Part shown: positions 8,732 to 17,671 of the stretch, in pieces
How positions within the stretch are numbered: the first letter of the stretch is position 1
Layout: each line of letters opens with the position of its first letter
Assembly (NCBI GenBank): GCA_963730735.1
Contig: CAVSSX010000007.1
Span: forward strand, 1,364,001-1,428,000
From: CAVSSX01 sp963730735
Lineage (GTDB): Bacteria; Actinomycetota; Acidimicrobiia; Acidimicrobiales; RAAP-2
DNA: 64,000 nucleotides
Direction of reading: 5' to 3'
Program-made: the position numbers and the translations under genes
Notes under the pieces: generated by a model
Database searches by the model: none
What the model was told of the DNA's origin: nothing
Seen by the model: the letters and a program-made list of their open reading frames with translations, nothing else

Positions 8732-10432
8732 CTAGTAGAGGCCCACCACCCGGCCCTGGTCGTCGATGTCGATCTGCTCGGCCGCCGGGTGGGCCCCGAG
8801 GCCGGGCATGGTCCGCATGTCGCCACAGACGGCGTAGACGAAGCCGGCGCCGGCCGACACCCGGACCTCGCGCACCGGGAGCCGCCAGCCGCTCGGGGCG
8901 CCGAGGAGGGTCGGGTCCGAGGAGATCGACAGGTGCGTCTTGGCGATGCAGACCGGGAGGTCGCCGAACCCGGTCGCCTCGAGCAGGTCGAGCCGCCGGG
9001 CCGCCGCCGGGAGGTAGTCCACGCCGGCGGCGCCGTAGACCCGGGCGGCGATGGTCTCGATCTTCGTCCGCAGTGGCGCCTCGGTCGGGTAGAGGACGCG
9101 GAACTCGCTCGGCTCCTCGGCCGCCTCGACCACGGCCCGGGCCAGCGCCGTGGCCCCGGCGCCCCCGTCGCGGAAGTGGGTGCTCACGGCCGAGCGGACC
9201 CCGAGCGAGGCGGCGATCTGGTGGATGGCCCCGTACTCTGACTCGAAGTCGCCGGGGAAGGCGTTGATGGCCACCACCGGCGTGACCCCGTGGAGGCGGA
9301 CGTTCTCGATCTGCTTGACCAGGTTGGCCCCGCCGGCCACGACCTCGTCGGGCCGTTCCTGCAGGATGCTGTCGGGCAGGGGCCGGCCGGCGACGATCCG
9401 GTGGGCCCCCGAGTGGGCCTTGAGGGCCCGGACGGTGGTGACGACCACCGCCACGTCGGGGACCAGGCCCGACGTCCGGCACTTGATGTTGAAGAACCGC
9501 TCGGCCCCCATGTCGGCGCCGAAGCCGGCCTCGGTGATGAGGTAGTCGCCGGTGTGGATCCCGATCAGGTCGGCCAGGATCGACGAATTCCCGTGGGCGA
9601 TGTTGCCGAAGGGCCCGGCGTGGACCAACACCGGGGTGTTCTCGAGCGTCTGGAGGAGGTTGGGCTTGATGGCGTCGAGCAGGATGACCGCCATGGCCCC
9701 GGCAGCGTGCAGTTGCTCGGCCGTGACCGGCTGACGAGTGCGGTCGAAGCCGACCACGATCCGGCCCAGGCGTTGCCGCAGGTCCCGGAGCGAGGTCGAC
9801 AGGGCCAGGATGGCCATGACCTCCGACGCCGCCGTGATGTCGAAGCCGCTCTGGCGCGGGACGCCGTCCTGGTCGGTTCCGAGGCCCTCGACGATGTTGC
9901 GCAGCGCCCGGTCGTTCACGTCGAGCACCCGTCGCCAGGTGATCGAGTGCGGGTCGAGGTCGAGCTGGTTGCCCTGGTGGAGGTGGTTGTCGACCATGGC
10001 CGACAACTGGTTGTGGGCGGCCGTGACGGCGTGCATGTCGCCGGTCAGGTGCAGGTTGAGGCTCTCGAAGGGCGCCGCCTGGCTGTACCCGCCCCCCGCC
10101 GCGCCCCCCTTGATGCCGAAGGTCGGGCCCATGGACGCCTGGCGGATCGCCGCCGTGGCCCGTTGGCCGATGTGGGCCATGCCCTGGGCGAGGCCGAGGG
10201 TGGTGGTGGTCTTGCCCTCGCCGAGCGGCGTCGGGGTGATCGCCGTCACGACCACGTAGCGGGCCCGGGGCCGGTCGGCCAGGGCCTCGATGGCTTCGAG
10301 CTTGATCTTGGCCACGTACTCGCCGTGGGGCTCCAGCAGCTCCGGGCCGATCCCGATGGACTCGGCGATGGCCGTGACCGGTCGGAGCGTGGCCCGGCGG
10401 GCGATCTCGAGGGCGGTGAGGTCCTCGGTCAC
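8732..10432 (-). CDS. fhs: Formate-tetrahydrofolate ligase
   Basis: A 566-residue cytoplasmic enzyme making 10-formyl-THF from formate, THF and ATP. The ATP-binding loop TPTPLGEGKTTTTLGLAQG lies at about residues 67-85, followed by ASMGPTFGIKGGAAGGGYSQ and HLTGDMHAVTAAHNQLSA, family signatures. The C-terminus GDMRTMPGL is intact, so the gene is full length. GTG 10432 has no Shine-Dalgarno of its own. A 28-codon leader ORF with a good GAGGGG signal ends in a GTGA overlap with it, hinting at coupled translation. Supplies one-carbon units for purine synthesis or formate assimilation. Confidence 0.95.
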   Translation of the reverse strand: MTEDLTALEIARRATLRPVTAIAESIGIGPELLEPHGEYVAKIKLEAIEALADRPRARYVVVTAITPTPLGEGKTTTTLGLAQGMAHIGQRATAAIRQASMGPTFGIKGGAAGGGYSQAAPFESLNLHLTGDMHAVTAAHNQLSAMVDNHLHQGNQLDLDPHSITWRRVLDVNDRALRNIVEGLGTDQDGVPRQSGFDITAASEVMAILALSTSLRDLRQRLGRIVVGFDRTRQPVTAEQLHAAGAMAVILLDAIKPNLLQTLENTPVLVHAGPFGNIAHGNSSILADLIGIHTGDYLITEAGFGADMGAERFFNIKCRTSGLVPDVAVVVTTVRALKAHSGAHRIVAGRPLPDSILQERPDEVVAGGANLVKQIENVRLHGVTPVVAINAFPGDFESEYGAIHQIAASLGVRSAVSTHFRDGGAGATALARAVVEAAEEPSEFRVLYPTEAPLRTKIETIAARVYGAAGVDYLPAAARRLDLLEATGFGDLPVCIAKTHLSISSDPTLLGAPSGWRLPVREVRVSAGAGFVYAVCGDMRTMPGLGAHPAAEQIDIDDQGRVVGLY

Positions 10433-10515
10433 GGTCGACCGGGCCCGAGGGAGAGGGGTCCCGACGCCCGGGTCGTCACCGTGCGCCGCCCGTCCCGTTG
10501 CCTCACTCGCTGCAT
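10429..10515 (-). CDS. Candidate 28-aa leader ORF overlapping the fhs start
   Basis: ATG 10515 is preceded by GAGGGG at 4 nt. The peptide MQRVRQRDGRRTVTTR and 12 further residues ends in TGA sharing GTGA with the fhs GTG. Composition is Arg-rich and codon use is unremarkable. It may only serve to bring ribosomes to fhs, which lacks a Shine-Dalgarno. No homologue known to me. Confidence 0.3.
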   Translation of the reverse strand: MQRVRQRDGRRTVTTRASGPLSLGPGRP

Positions 10516-10619
10516 GCCGCCCCTCGTCTCGGTGCTCCGGGCACCGGGCCCCGGATCGACCTCGGCATCGTAGTGTCCCGGGTCCGATCCGCCCGCCGGC
10601 CGGTTGGACGGGCCGGGCC

Positions 10620-11633
10620 CTAGGCGGGCAGGGGACTGTCCCCGTACTGGGCGAAGGCCCGCGACGGGTAGCGGTCGCCCGCCCAGGCGCCGAACGGCGA
10701 GAGCTCGTCGAGCAGGGTGAGCTCGTCGGGCGAGAGGGTCATCGTGCTGGCCACGACGTTCTCCTCGAGGTAGGTCCGGCGCTTGGTGCCCGGGATGGGG
10801 ACGATGTCCTCGCCCTGGGCCAGCAGCCAGGCCAGAGCCAGTTGGCTGGGCCGGCACCCCCGGGCCGCCGCCATGGCCTCGATCCGTCGCACCAGGGCCA
10901 GGTTGCGCTCGAAGTTCTCCCCTTGGAAGCGCGGGTTCCCGGCCCGGAAGTCGCCCGCCTCGAACTGGTCGGGCCGGGTGATCTGTCCGGTGAGGAAACC
11001 CCGTCCGAGCGGGCTGAACGGCACCAGGCCGATGCCGAGCCGTCGGGCCGTCGGGAGCACGTCGTCCTCCAGGTCCCGGGTCCACAGCGACCACTCGCTC
11101 TGGAGGGCGGTGATGGGGTGGACCGCCACCGCCCGCTCGAGGCTGCGGGCGCTCGCCTCGGACAGCCCGAGGTGGCGGACCTTGCCCGCCTCGACCAGCT
11201 CGGCCATGGCCCCGACCGTGTCCTCGATGGGGACCTCGGGGTCGACCCGGTGCTGATAGTAGAGGTCGATGTAGTCGGTGCCCAGCCGCTGCAGGGACTC
11301 GTCGCAGCAGCGCCGCACGTAGTCGGGCCGCCCGCAGATCTGACGTGCCCCCTCGGGGTCGAATTCGATGGCGAACTTGGTGGCCAGCACCACCTGGTCG
11401 CGTCGGCCCCGAATGGCCCGGCCGACCAGCTCTTCGTTGTGGCCCCGGCCGTAGACGTTGGCCGTGTCGAGGAAGGTCACCCCGAGCTCGAGGGCCCGGT
11501 TGATGGTGGCCAGCGACTCGGCCTCGTCGGCCGTCCCGTAGGACTGCGACATGCTCATGCAGCCGAGCCCGACGGCCGAGACCTCGAGGCCGGCGGGGCC
11601 GAGCGTGCGGAGGGGGGGACGGTCGGTGCTCAC
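10620..11633 (-). CDS. Aldo/keto reductase
   Basis: A 337-residue NADPH-dependent aldo/keto reductase with the (beta/alpha)8 fold. The tetrad is visible: Asp in FLDTANVYG with Tyr four residues on, Lys in VVLATKFA, and His in YYQHRVDPEVP. The C-terminal cofactor loop reads IPGTKRRTYLEENV. GTG 11633 starts VSTDRPPLRTLGPAGLEVSAVGLGCM; no strong Shine-Dalgarno is present. Similar to the yakc/YghZ-like branch acting on aldehydes. Lies 186 bp upstream of fhs on the same strand. Confidence 0.88.
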   Translation of the reverse strand: MSTDRPPLRTLGPAGLEVSAVGLGCMSMSQSYGTADEAESLATINRALELGVTFLDTANVYGRGHNEELVGRAIRGRRDQVVLATKFAIEFDPEGARQICGRPDYVRRCCDESLQRLGTDYIDLYYQHRVDPEVPIEDTVGAMAELVEAGKVRHLGLSEASARSLERAVAVHPITALQSEWSLWTRDLEDDVLPTARRLGIGLVPFSPLGRGFLTGQITRPDQFEAGDFRAGNPRFQGENFERNLALVRRIEAMAAARGCRPSQLALAWLLAQGEDIVPIPGTKRRTYLEENVVASTMTLSPDELTLLDELSPFGAWAGDRYPSRAFAQYGDSPLPA

Positions 11634-11658
11634 GTCGTCGAGACTGCTCGCTGTGACG

Positions 11659-12510
11659 TCAGGCCGTCCACTCGAACGGCAGCCCGAACGTGGACGCCGG
11701 GTCGGTGGCGGCCAGCCCGTCCTGGCGGTAGGCCGTGCCCACGCCGAGCCCCTCGAGGGCCGACAGGCTGGCGTCGAGGTCCTCGACCCGGTAGGTGAAC
11801 GAGCACAGCCGAGGGGTGTTGGTCACCGCCTGGTAGCGGCTGTCGGCCGAGGTCGGGGTGACCAGGCGGATGGTCAGGTCGCCGACCCGCACGTCGACGG
11901 TGATCTCGTCGGCCGAGGGTCCCTGGGGGTTGCCGGTCACTTCCGTGCCGGCGGCCAGGTCACCGAGCATGGCCGCCGTGGCCTCGGCGTCGTTCACCAC
12001 GGCCGTCACCCAGGCCAGCGTGGTGACGTCGACCGCCCCGCCGCCCTCGCTTTTCCGCCGGGCGTTCTCGCCGAACGTGTCGTCGGTCCACTCCATCAGG
12101 ATCCCGTCGGTGTCCTTGGGGTGCATGAAGAAGTGCCGGCCCGGGATGTTCACGGCACCGATGCGGATGCCCCGCTCGATGAGCAGGTTCTGGACGGTCC
12201 ACATGTCGTCGACCTCCCAGGCGAGCGACTGGACCCCGGGGCCATAACGCTCGAGGAAGCGGGCCACCGGTCCACCCGGGACACCCTTGGCCAGGAGGAT
12301 GACGGGGAAGCCCCCGACCCGAAACAGGCTGATCTCCGTCCCCTCGAGGTCGGCGCCACCGCCACCACCGCCCGAGGGCCGGTCCTCGGGGAAGAGATCG
12401 CTTTCCAGCGGACCGGCGCCGAGCACCGATCGGAACCACGCCTCGACGTCCGTTGCGTTATCGACGGCGAGGGCGAGACGGTGAAGGGGACCGGGTTCGA
12501 CGAGAGGCAC
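11659..12510 (-). CDS. VOC-superfamily (glyoxalase/dioxygenase-fold) two-domain protein
   Basis: A 283-residue protein with two VOC modules. The first begins PLHRLALAVDNATDVEAWFRSVLG and contains SLAWEVDDMWTVQNLL, then HFFMHPKDTDGILMEWTDD. The second runs from about residue 145 and ends with FTYRVEDLDASLSALEGLG. The GILMEW stretch supplies the glutamate metal ligand typical of the family. GTG 12510 has no Shine-Dalgarno, but TACCAT lies 7 nt upstream, suggesting a leaderless message. It resembles methylmalonyl-CoA epimerase-like VOC proteins, yet specificity is open. Gly-rich insertion GGGGGG near residue 50 is unusual. Confidence 0.72.
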   Translation of the reverse strand: MPLVEPGPLHRLALAVDNATDVEAWFRSVLGAGPLESDLFPEDRPSGGGGGGADLEGTEISLFRVGGFPVILLAKGVPGGPVARFLERYGPGVQSLAWEVDDMWTVQNLLIERGIRIGAVNIPGRHFFMHPKDTDGILMEWTDDTFGENARRKSEGGGAVDVTTLAWVTAVVNDAEATAAMLGDLAAGTEVTGNPQGPSADEITVDVRVGDLTIRLVTPTSADSRYQAVTNTPRLCSFTYRVEDLDASLSALEGLGVGTAYRQDGLAATDPASTFGLPFEWTA

Positions 12511-12517
12511 GGGGCGG

Positions 12518-12523
12518 ATGGTA
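12518..12523 (-). promoter_or_regulatory. Probable -10 element of a leaderless transcript (VOC gene)
   Basis: On the minus strand TACCAT is followed by 7 nt and the GTG at 12510. No ribosome-binding site is visible. Same TANNNT geometry as six other genes here. Confidence 0.5.
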
Positions 12524-12575
12524 CAGCGATCGGCACCTCCGGCGTCGAGTGGAAAGCGACGCCGGAGGTCGGCGC

Positions 12576-13154
12576 CTAGGCGGCCTGTCCGGCGGCCGTG
12601 GCCTCGGGTACCTCGATCAGGCGTCCGGTGGTGACGTCGTAGAGGTAGCCGTAGATCGGGATCCGGGCCGGCACCAGCGGGTGGGCCCGGATGCGGGCCA
12701 CGTCCTCGACCACGCTGGCGGTCTGGTCGGCGATGGTCAGCCAGTCGATGTAGTTGGCCTCGGGCGACCCGGGGCCGGCGCCGACGTCGCGGAAGCCGTC
12801 GGGCCCGAGCTCGGCCGTGTCCAGGCTGGCGGCGAGCAGGTCCCGGATGACGGCGTCGGTGAAGAACTCCATCCCGCAGTCGGTGTGGTGGATCACGAAC
12901 CACTCGGCCGTGCCGAGCAGCTTGTAGGAGATGACCAACGACCGGATGGCGTCGTCGCTGGCCCGGCCGCCGGCGTTGCGGATGACGTGGGCGTCGCCCT
13001 CGCTGAGGCCGGCGTACTTGGCCGGATCGAGGCGGGCGTCCATGCAGGTGAGGACGGCGAACCGCCGGGCCGGGGGGAGGGCCAGGCTGCCCCGGTCCCC
13101 GAAGGAGTTGGCGTAGGCCTCGTTGGCTCGCAGGACCTCGTCACGGACGCTCAT
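12576..13154 (-). CDS. Beta-class carbonic anhydrase
   Basis: A 192-residue zinc enzyme interconverting CO2 and bicarbonate. Zinc ligands Cys37, His90 and Cys93 and the Asp39-Arg41 dyad (CMDAR) are present, with the family stretch VIRNAGGRASDDAIRSL. ATG 13154 follows AGAGGAAAG by about 10 nt; an upstream in-frame ATG lacks such a signal. It is similar to the small, CynT-like actinobacterial type. Preceded by an AT-rich region with an inverted repeat at 13189-13208, probably its control region. Confidence 0.9.
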   Translation of the reverse strand: MSVRDEVLRANEAYANSFGDRGSLALPPARRFAVLTCMDARLDPAKYAGLSEGDAHVIRNAGGRASDDAIRSLVISYKLLGTAEWFVIHHTDCGMEFFTDAVIRDLLAASLDTAELGPDGFRDVGAGPGSPEANYIDWLTIADQTASVVEDVARIRAHPLVPARIPIYGYLYDVTTGRLIEVPEATAAGQAA

Positions 13155-13188
13155 GGGTGGCTCGCTTTCCTCTGACCCTCGAAAAATC

Positions 13189-13208
13189 ACTAATACAATC
13201 AACTTAGT
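13189..13208. promoter_or_regulatory. AT-rich inverted repeat upstream of carbonic anhydrase
   Basis: ACTAATACAATCAACTTAGT has perfect 5-nt ends ACTAA/TTAGT around a 10-nt centre, in a stretch of strikingly low GC between the DMT transporter and the carbonic anhydrase. Position 35-54 nt before the gene fits an operator or promoter spacer. The regulator is unknown. Confidence 0.35.
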
Positions 13209-13247
13209 AGGAATAAGGTCCCGACGCACCCCGCCCCGACCGCCGGT

Positions 13248-14099
13248 TCAGGCGTCTCGGTCCATCGTCTCGGGCACCGTCCGGGTGAGCAGCACGATCC
13301 CGAGGATCAGGCCCACGAAGGCCACCGAGGCGAGCACCAGGTCGCCCGAGCTGGCCGTGAAGTACTCGCCGAAGAGGTGGACGCTGAGGGCGATACTGAC
13401 CATCGGGTCCACGATCACCAGCAGGGGTTGGGACACCCGGAGGGGGCCGACGTGCAGGGCGACCTGGGTGAGCAGGGTCCCGAGGATCCCGCCCACGGCC
13501 ACGGCGTAGATCGGCCAACGGAGAAAGGACTGGGCCACCCCGACGGTGGTCAGGTTGTCGGTCATCGTCTTGATGAACGCCGACTCGAGGGCCCAGACGA
13601 TGGCCGAGGCGGTGGCGAACAGGGCGGCCCGCCGGGCCGGTGCGCCGCGGACGGCGAGCAAGGAGAGGACCCCGGCCACGGCGCCACAGGCCACGATGGA
13701 CGACACCCAGGCCTTCGGGCTGGCGGTGGATGAGCCGCCTTGGGGCTCGGCGGCGGCGATGAACACCGAGACGGCGACCACCGTCAGGACGGCCGACGCC
13801 CAGGCCGACGCCCGGATCGTCTGGTGGATCCAGATGCGCCGCAGGACGAGGGCGAAGACCAGCTCGGTCATCAGGATCGTCTGGACCACCGACAGGAGCC
13901 CGTTGTGCAGGGCGATCGCCTGGAAGACGAAGGCGGCGATCAGGGCCACCCAGCCGAGGAGCCACAGCGGATTGCGCAGCAGGTACCGGACGAAGCGCCA
14001 ACCGGTGTCCTCGTCGGGGTCACTGATGCTGGCGACGTGCTGGGTGACCACGTTGGCGGCATTGGAGAAGGCCGCCAGGAGGGCGAAGAGGATGTTCAT
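13248..14099 (-). CDS. DMT-superfamily (EamA-like) membrane transporter
   Basis: A 283-residue integral membrane protein with about nine to ten hydrophobic segments. Examples are LWLLGWVALIAAFVFQAIAL (about 45-64), WASAVLTVVAVSVFIAA (about 99-115) and LVLASVAFVGLILGIVLL (about 253-270). Layout and the short helices fit the drug/metabolite transporter superfamily, of the DMT-like kind common in actinobacteria. ATG 14099 has no clear Shine-Dalgarno. Cargo unknown. Lies 93 bp upstream of the carbonic anhydrase on the same strand, but an AT-rich control region separates them. Confidence 0.75.
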   Translation of the reverse strand: MNILFALLAAFSNAANVVTQHVASISDPDEDTGWRFVRYLLRNPLWLLGWVALIAAFVFQAIALHNGLLSVVQTILMTELVFALVLRRIWIHQTIRASAWASAVLTVVAVSVFIAAAEPQGGSSTASPKAWVSSIVACGAVAGVLSLLAVRGAPARRAALFATASAIVWALESAFIKTMTDNLTTVGVAQSFLRWPIYAVAVGGILGTLLTQVALHVGPLRVSQPLLVIVDPMVSIALSVHLFGEYFTASSGDLVLASVAFVGLILGIVLLTRTVPETMDRDA

Positions 14100-14270
14100 G
14101 CCGTCGAGCTCGTCCGTGCGGCCTCAGCCGGCCGGGCACCGACGCGGACGACCGGCGGTGCCCGGACGGTGTGGTTTCGTCGGCACGCCGCCATGATGCC
14201 CGACCTCAGGGGTGCGCACCGCCGTCGGCGGGACCGGCCCACCGGGACGGCGTCCCGGTGGGCCGGCGCC

Positions 14271-15752
14271 CTACATCGACGGCCAGACGACGCTCTGCAG
14301 CTCGCTGTAGGTGTGCATGCCGTACTTGCCGTCCATGCGGCCGACACCGCTCATCTTGAAGCCGCCGAACGGGGTGTGGGGGTTCCGACCGGTCGTGTTG
14401 ACGCCGACGTTGCCGGCCCGGAGGCGCCGGGCGATCTGGTAGGCGCGGTGGGTGTCCTTGGAGAACACGTAGTCGTAGAGGCCGTACGGGCTGTCGTTGG
14501 AGATGGCGATGCCCTCGTCTTCGTCATCGAAGGGGACCACCACGACCACCGGTCCGAAGATCTCGTTGCGCACCACGTGCATGTCGTTGTTGCACTCGGC
14601 GAGGAGCGTGGGGGCGACGAAGTACCCCTTCTCGAGGTGGGCCGGCCGCCGACCGTCGACCACGACGTCGGCCCCGTCGTCCTTGCCCGAGGCGATCATC
14701 GACTCGATCCGGTCCCGCTGGACGCCGGAGATGACCGGGCCGACGACCGTGGACGGGTCGAGCGGGTCGCCGGTCGGGAGCGACCGGGCGACCTGGGCCA
14801 GCCCGTCCACCAGCTCCTGGTAGATCGACCGGTGGGCCACTACCCGGGTCGGGGCGGTGCAGATCTGCCCGGAGTGGAAGGCCCAGACGCTGGCGATGCC
14901 CCGGATGGCCGTCGGGATGTCGGCGTCGGCCAGGACCAGGGCCGCCCCCTTGCCGCCCAGCTCGAGCAGCAGGCGCTTCATGGTCTTGCCGCCGGCCTCG
15001 GCGATCTTGGCCCCGACCACCGAGCTACCGGTGAAGCTGATCATGTCGACGTCCGGCGAGTCGACCAGCGCCGCCCCGACCTCGGGCCGGGAACCGGTGA
15101 CGATGTTGATGACGCCGGGGGGGAAGCCCACCTCCTCGAAGGTCTTGACCATCTCGATGATGCCGAGCGGGTCCTGGGGGGCGGGCTTGATGACCACGGT
15201 GTTGCCCATGGCGAGCGCCGGGCCGACCTTGCCGGCCACGCTGGTCAGGGGGAAGTTGTACGGGGTGATGCAGCCGCAGACCCCGACCGGCAGGCGGTTG
15301 GCCACGGCGCCCAGCATGCTGGCCCCGCCGAGCTGGGAGACCATCGGCGACCCGCTCGGCAGCAGGGCCTCGTCCCACTCCTCGAGGGCCAGGTCGGCGT
15401 ACTCGTAGAGTCGGTTGGAGCATCCCGGCACCTGGGCCCCGGCGGCGACGGCTTGGATGGCACCGGTCTCGGCCTGGACCAGCGGGACGAGCTCGGCCTG
15501 GCGCTCGATCCAGCGGTCGGCGGCCGCCCGGATGAGGGCCGACCGCTCCTTCTTCGAGGTCTGGGACCACGAGTCGAAGGCCTTGCGGGCGGCGGCCACG
15601 GCGGCCTGGACGTCGGTCACCGACGCCTCGGGCGCACGCCCGACGACGCCTTCGGTGGCCGGGTTGATGATGTCGTAGGTGCCATCGGCGGCCGACGACC
15701 ACGCCCCGTCGATGAAGAGCTGGTATTCGCGTTCGGTCTCGATCGTGGTCAT
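14271..15752 (-). CDS. NAD(P)-dependent aldehyde dehydrogenase
   Basis: A 493-residue ALDH oxidising an aldehyde to its acid. Catalytic Cys298 (GQICTA) and Glu264 (LELGGK) are present, together with the cofactor segments ITPYNFPLT (about 162-170), VVIKPAPQDPLG and FTGSSVVG. ATG 15752 follows GAGGGGGA by 4 nt. It diverges from a RidA-like gene. A second ALDH at 20446 is only distantly similar. The natural substrate cannot be inferred; the context suggests a catabolic pathway. Confidence 0.92.
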   Translation of the reverse strand: MTTIETEREYQLFIDGAWSSAADGTYDIINPATEGVVGRAPEASVTDVQAAVAAARKAFDSWSQTSKKERSALIRAAADRWIERQAELVPLVQAETGAIQAVAAGAQVPGCSNRLYEYADLALEEWDEALLPSGSPMVSQLGGASMLGAVANRLPVGVCGCITPYNFPLTSVAGKVGPALAMGNTVVIKPAPQDPLGIIEMVKTFEEVGFPPGVINIVTGSRPEVGAALVDSPDVDMISFTGSSVVGAKIAEAGGKTMKRLLLELGGKGAALVLADADIPTAIRGIASVWAFHSGQICTAPTRVVAHRSIYQELVDGLAQVARSLPTGDPLDPSTVVGPVISGVQRDRIESMIASGKDDGADVVVDGRRPAHLEKGYFVAPTLLAECNNDMHVVRNEIFGPVVVVVPFDDEDEGIAISNDSPYGLYDYVFSKDTHRAYQIARRLRAGNVGVNTTGRNPHTPFGGFKMSGVGRMDGKYGMHTYSELQSVVWPSM

Positions 15753-15948
15753 GCGTCCCCCTCGTGTCCTGTGCCTCATTGTCTCGTCGCACCGGCTCGG
15801 GCGACGCCCGGGCACGACGGCCCGGGGGCCGTTGCCGACCCGCCCGAGGCTAGCCGTCTCGACCCCGGAGGGTTGTCCCTGCCTAGAGTGATCCTTGGAG
15901 GGGCCCCGGTGTCGATCGGGCGCCTGGTGCACACTCGGGGGGGACGAC

Positions 15949-15981
15949 ATGGGGACGCCGACGCGCGAGGACCTTCGGTGA
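15949..15981 (+). CDS. Candidate 10-aa leader ORF before the RidA-like gene
   Basis: ATG 15949 lies 5 nt after a run of seven G, the best start signal in the region, and encodes MGTPTREDLR. Its TGA shares GTGA with the GTG of the RidA-like gene in another frame. Either a coupling leader or the true N-terminus separated by a one-base error. Confidence 0.3.
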   Translation: MGTPTREDLR

Positions 15982-16361
15982 CGGACGCCGCCAGCACCGC
16001 CCCGAGGGCCATGCCGCCCACCCGTCGAGCCGGTGGTCTCCTCCTGGTCTCGGGCCAACTGGCCATCGACGACGAGGGCCAGCTGGTCGGCCCGGGCGAC
16101 TGGACGGCCCAGGCCGAGCACTGCCTCCGACGGATCGAACACGAGCTGGCCGGGCACGGGGCCACCATGGACGACGTGGTGCGGCTGAACTCCTTCCTGG
16201 TCGACGCGGCCGGCTACCCGGCCTACGCCGAGGCCCGGAGCCGGCTCTACCCCACCATGGCGGCGGCGGCCACCGGGCTGATCGTCGTCGGGCTCCTGGT
16301 GCCCGGGGCCCTGCTCGAGCTGGAGGCCACGGCCTTGGTCCCCGGGGCCACCGACGAGTGA
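15978..16361 (+). CDS. RidA/YjgF-family protein
   Basis: A 127-residue trimeric-type enamine/imine deaminase-fold protein. Signature segments are RAGGLLLVSGQLAIDDEGQLVG (about 17-38), AEHCLRRIEHELAGHGATMDDVVRLNSFLVD (about 46-76) and YPTMAAAATGLIVVGLLVPGALLELEATAL. The canonical Arg of RidA (in RVAVEV... contexts) is not evident near the end, so it may belong to the Rid1-7 group. GTG 15978 overlaps a short leader ORF; if a base is missing, the start would be ATG 15949. Followed after 43 nt by an aminotransferase, and RidA proteins often detoxify PLP-enzyme intermediates. Confidence 0.7.
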   Translation: MTDAASTAPRAMPPTRRAGGLLLVSGQLAIDDEGQLVGPGDWTAQAEHCLRRIEHELAGHGATMDDVVRLNSFLVDAAGYPAYAEARSRLYPTMAAAATGLIVVGLLVPGALLELEATALVPGATDE

Positions 16362-16404
16362 CACGACGAACTGGACGACGCAGCGAACGGGAAGGGGTGC
16401 ACGG

Positions 16405-17634
16405 ATGACCAGCCACGAGGACGAGACGATCGGGGGCCTGCTGTCGGCGCGGGTGGGGTCGGTGGCCGGCCACTACCTCCCGGCCCCGAGCGTGCCGGTC
16501 CGCTTCAATTTCGACCAGGGGGTCCCGGCCCCCGAGTCGTACCCGATCGACGACCTGGCCCACTACGCCATGACGGCCATCAAGGAGGGCGGCCAAGCGG
16601 CCTGCGAGTACGCCGCCGGCGGCGCCGAGGAGATGGGCAAGGGCTACATCGGCCTGCGCGAGCTCCTGGCCGAGCGCATGGGCGCCCGGGACGGCCAGTC
16701 GTTCACCCGCCAGAACGTGCTGCTGTCGAACGGGTCGTCGAACGCCCTCTCGCTGATCGCCACCGCCGTCCTCAATCCGGGTGACGGGGTGATCGTCGAG
16801 GCCTTGTCCTATCCGTTCATGCTGTCGTACATCGCCGGGCACCAGCCGGTGGTCCGGACGGTCCCGGTCGACGACGACGGCATGGTCGTGGACGCGGTGG
16901 CGACGCAGCTCGAGCGGATGCGGTCCGAAGGCATCACGCCCAAGATGATCTACACGATCGCCAGTTTCCACGTCCCCACGTCGACCGTGCTCTCGATGGA
17001 CCGCCGGCGGCAACTGATCGACCTGGCCAACGAGTGGAACGTGGTCGTGGTCGAGGACAACTGCTACTACGACATGTACCTGGACGAGGCGCCGCCGCCG
17101 ACCCTGCTCAGCCTGGACACCCGCGGGCTCGTCATCCAGACCGACAGCTACTCGAAGACCCTCGCCCCGGGCCTGCGCCTCGGCTACGCCATCGGCCACG
17201 AGCGGATCATCGACGCCCTGGCCACGGTGCGTGAGGACCACGGGGTCAACCAGGTCCTGCCGCGGCTGGTCGAGCGCTACGTCCGCGACGGCATGTGGGA
17301 GCCCCACCTCGAGCGGGCCCGGGCCATCAACCGGGCCAAGCGCGACGCGGCCCTGGCCGCGCTCAACGAACACTGTGTCCCGTGGGTCACCTTCAAGGTG
17401 CCGAACGGTGGCATCTACTTCTGGTTCGAGCTCTCGCCCGAGATCGACTGGGCCAAGGCCCGCTCGCTGATGGCCGCCGAAGGGGTGGCCTGCCGGGAGG
17501 GCGAGCGCTTCACGGGCGACGACAGCGGCCGCCGGTTCCTGCGCATGGCCTTCCTGCCCTCGCCGATCGACGAGATGGTCGCCGGCATCGAGGCCATGGG
17601 GCGGGCCCTCGAGGCCAGCCGCATCGCCGCCTGA
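16405..17634 (+). CDS. PLP-dependent aminotransferase, class I/II
   Basis: A 409-residue fold-type I aminotransferase. Lys251 in DSYSKTLAPGLRLGY binds PLP; Asp218 in VVVEDNCYYD pairs with the pyridine nitrogen; the N-terminal YIGLRELLAERMG and LLSNGSSNALSLIA match the 2-aminoadipate/MocR-like branch without its HTH. Full length for the family. ATG 16405 follows GGGAAGGGG. Probably co-transcribed with the upstream RidA-like gene and the SMP-30-like gene 37 nt downstream. Substrate not determined. Confidence 0.85.
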   Translation: MTSHEDETIGGLLSARVGSVAGHYLPAPSVPVRFNFDQGVPAPESYPIDDLAHYAMTAIKEGGQAACEYAAGGAEEMGKGYIGLRELLAERMGARDGQSFTRQNVLLSNGSSNALSLIATAVLNPGDGVIVEALSYPFMLSYIAGHQPVVRTVPVDDDGMVVDAVATQLERMRSEGITPKMIYTIASFHVPTSTVLSMDRRRQLIDLANEWNVVVVEDNCYYDMYLDEAPPPTLLSLDTRGLVIQTDSYSKTLAPGLRLGYAIGHERIIDALATVREDHGVNQVLPRLVERYVRDGMWEPHLERARAINRAKRDAALAALNEHCVPWVTFKVPNGGIYFWFELSPEIDWAKARSLMAAEGVACREGERFTGDDSGRRFLRMAFLPSPIDEMVAGIEAMGRALEASRIAA

Positions 17635-17671
17635 GCAACGCCCGTCGCGATCGCCGAGACGAGGGGGAGCA

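Noticed and set aside
10433..10619. Possible tetrahydrofolate or glycine riboswitch before fhs
   Set aside because: G/C-rich segments are present but the conserved loops of the THF or glycine aptamers could not be matched.
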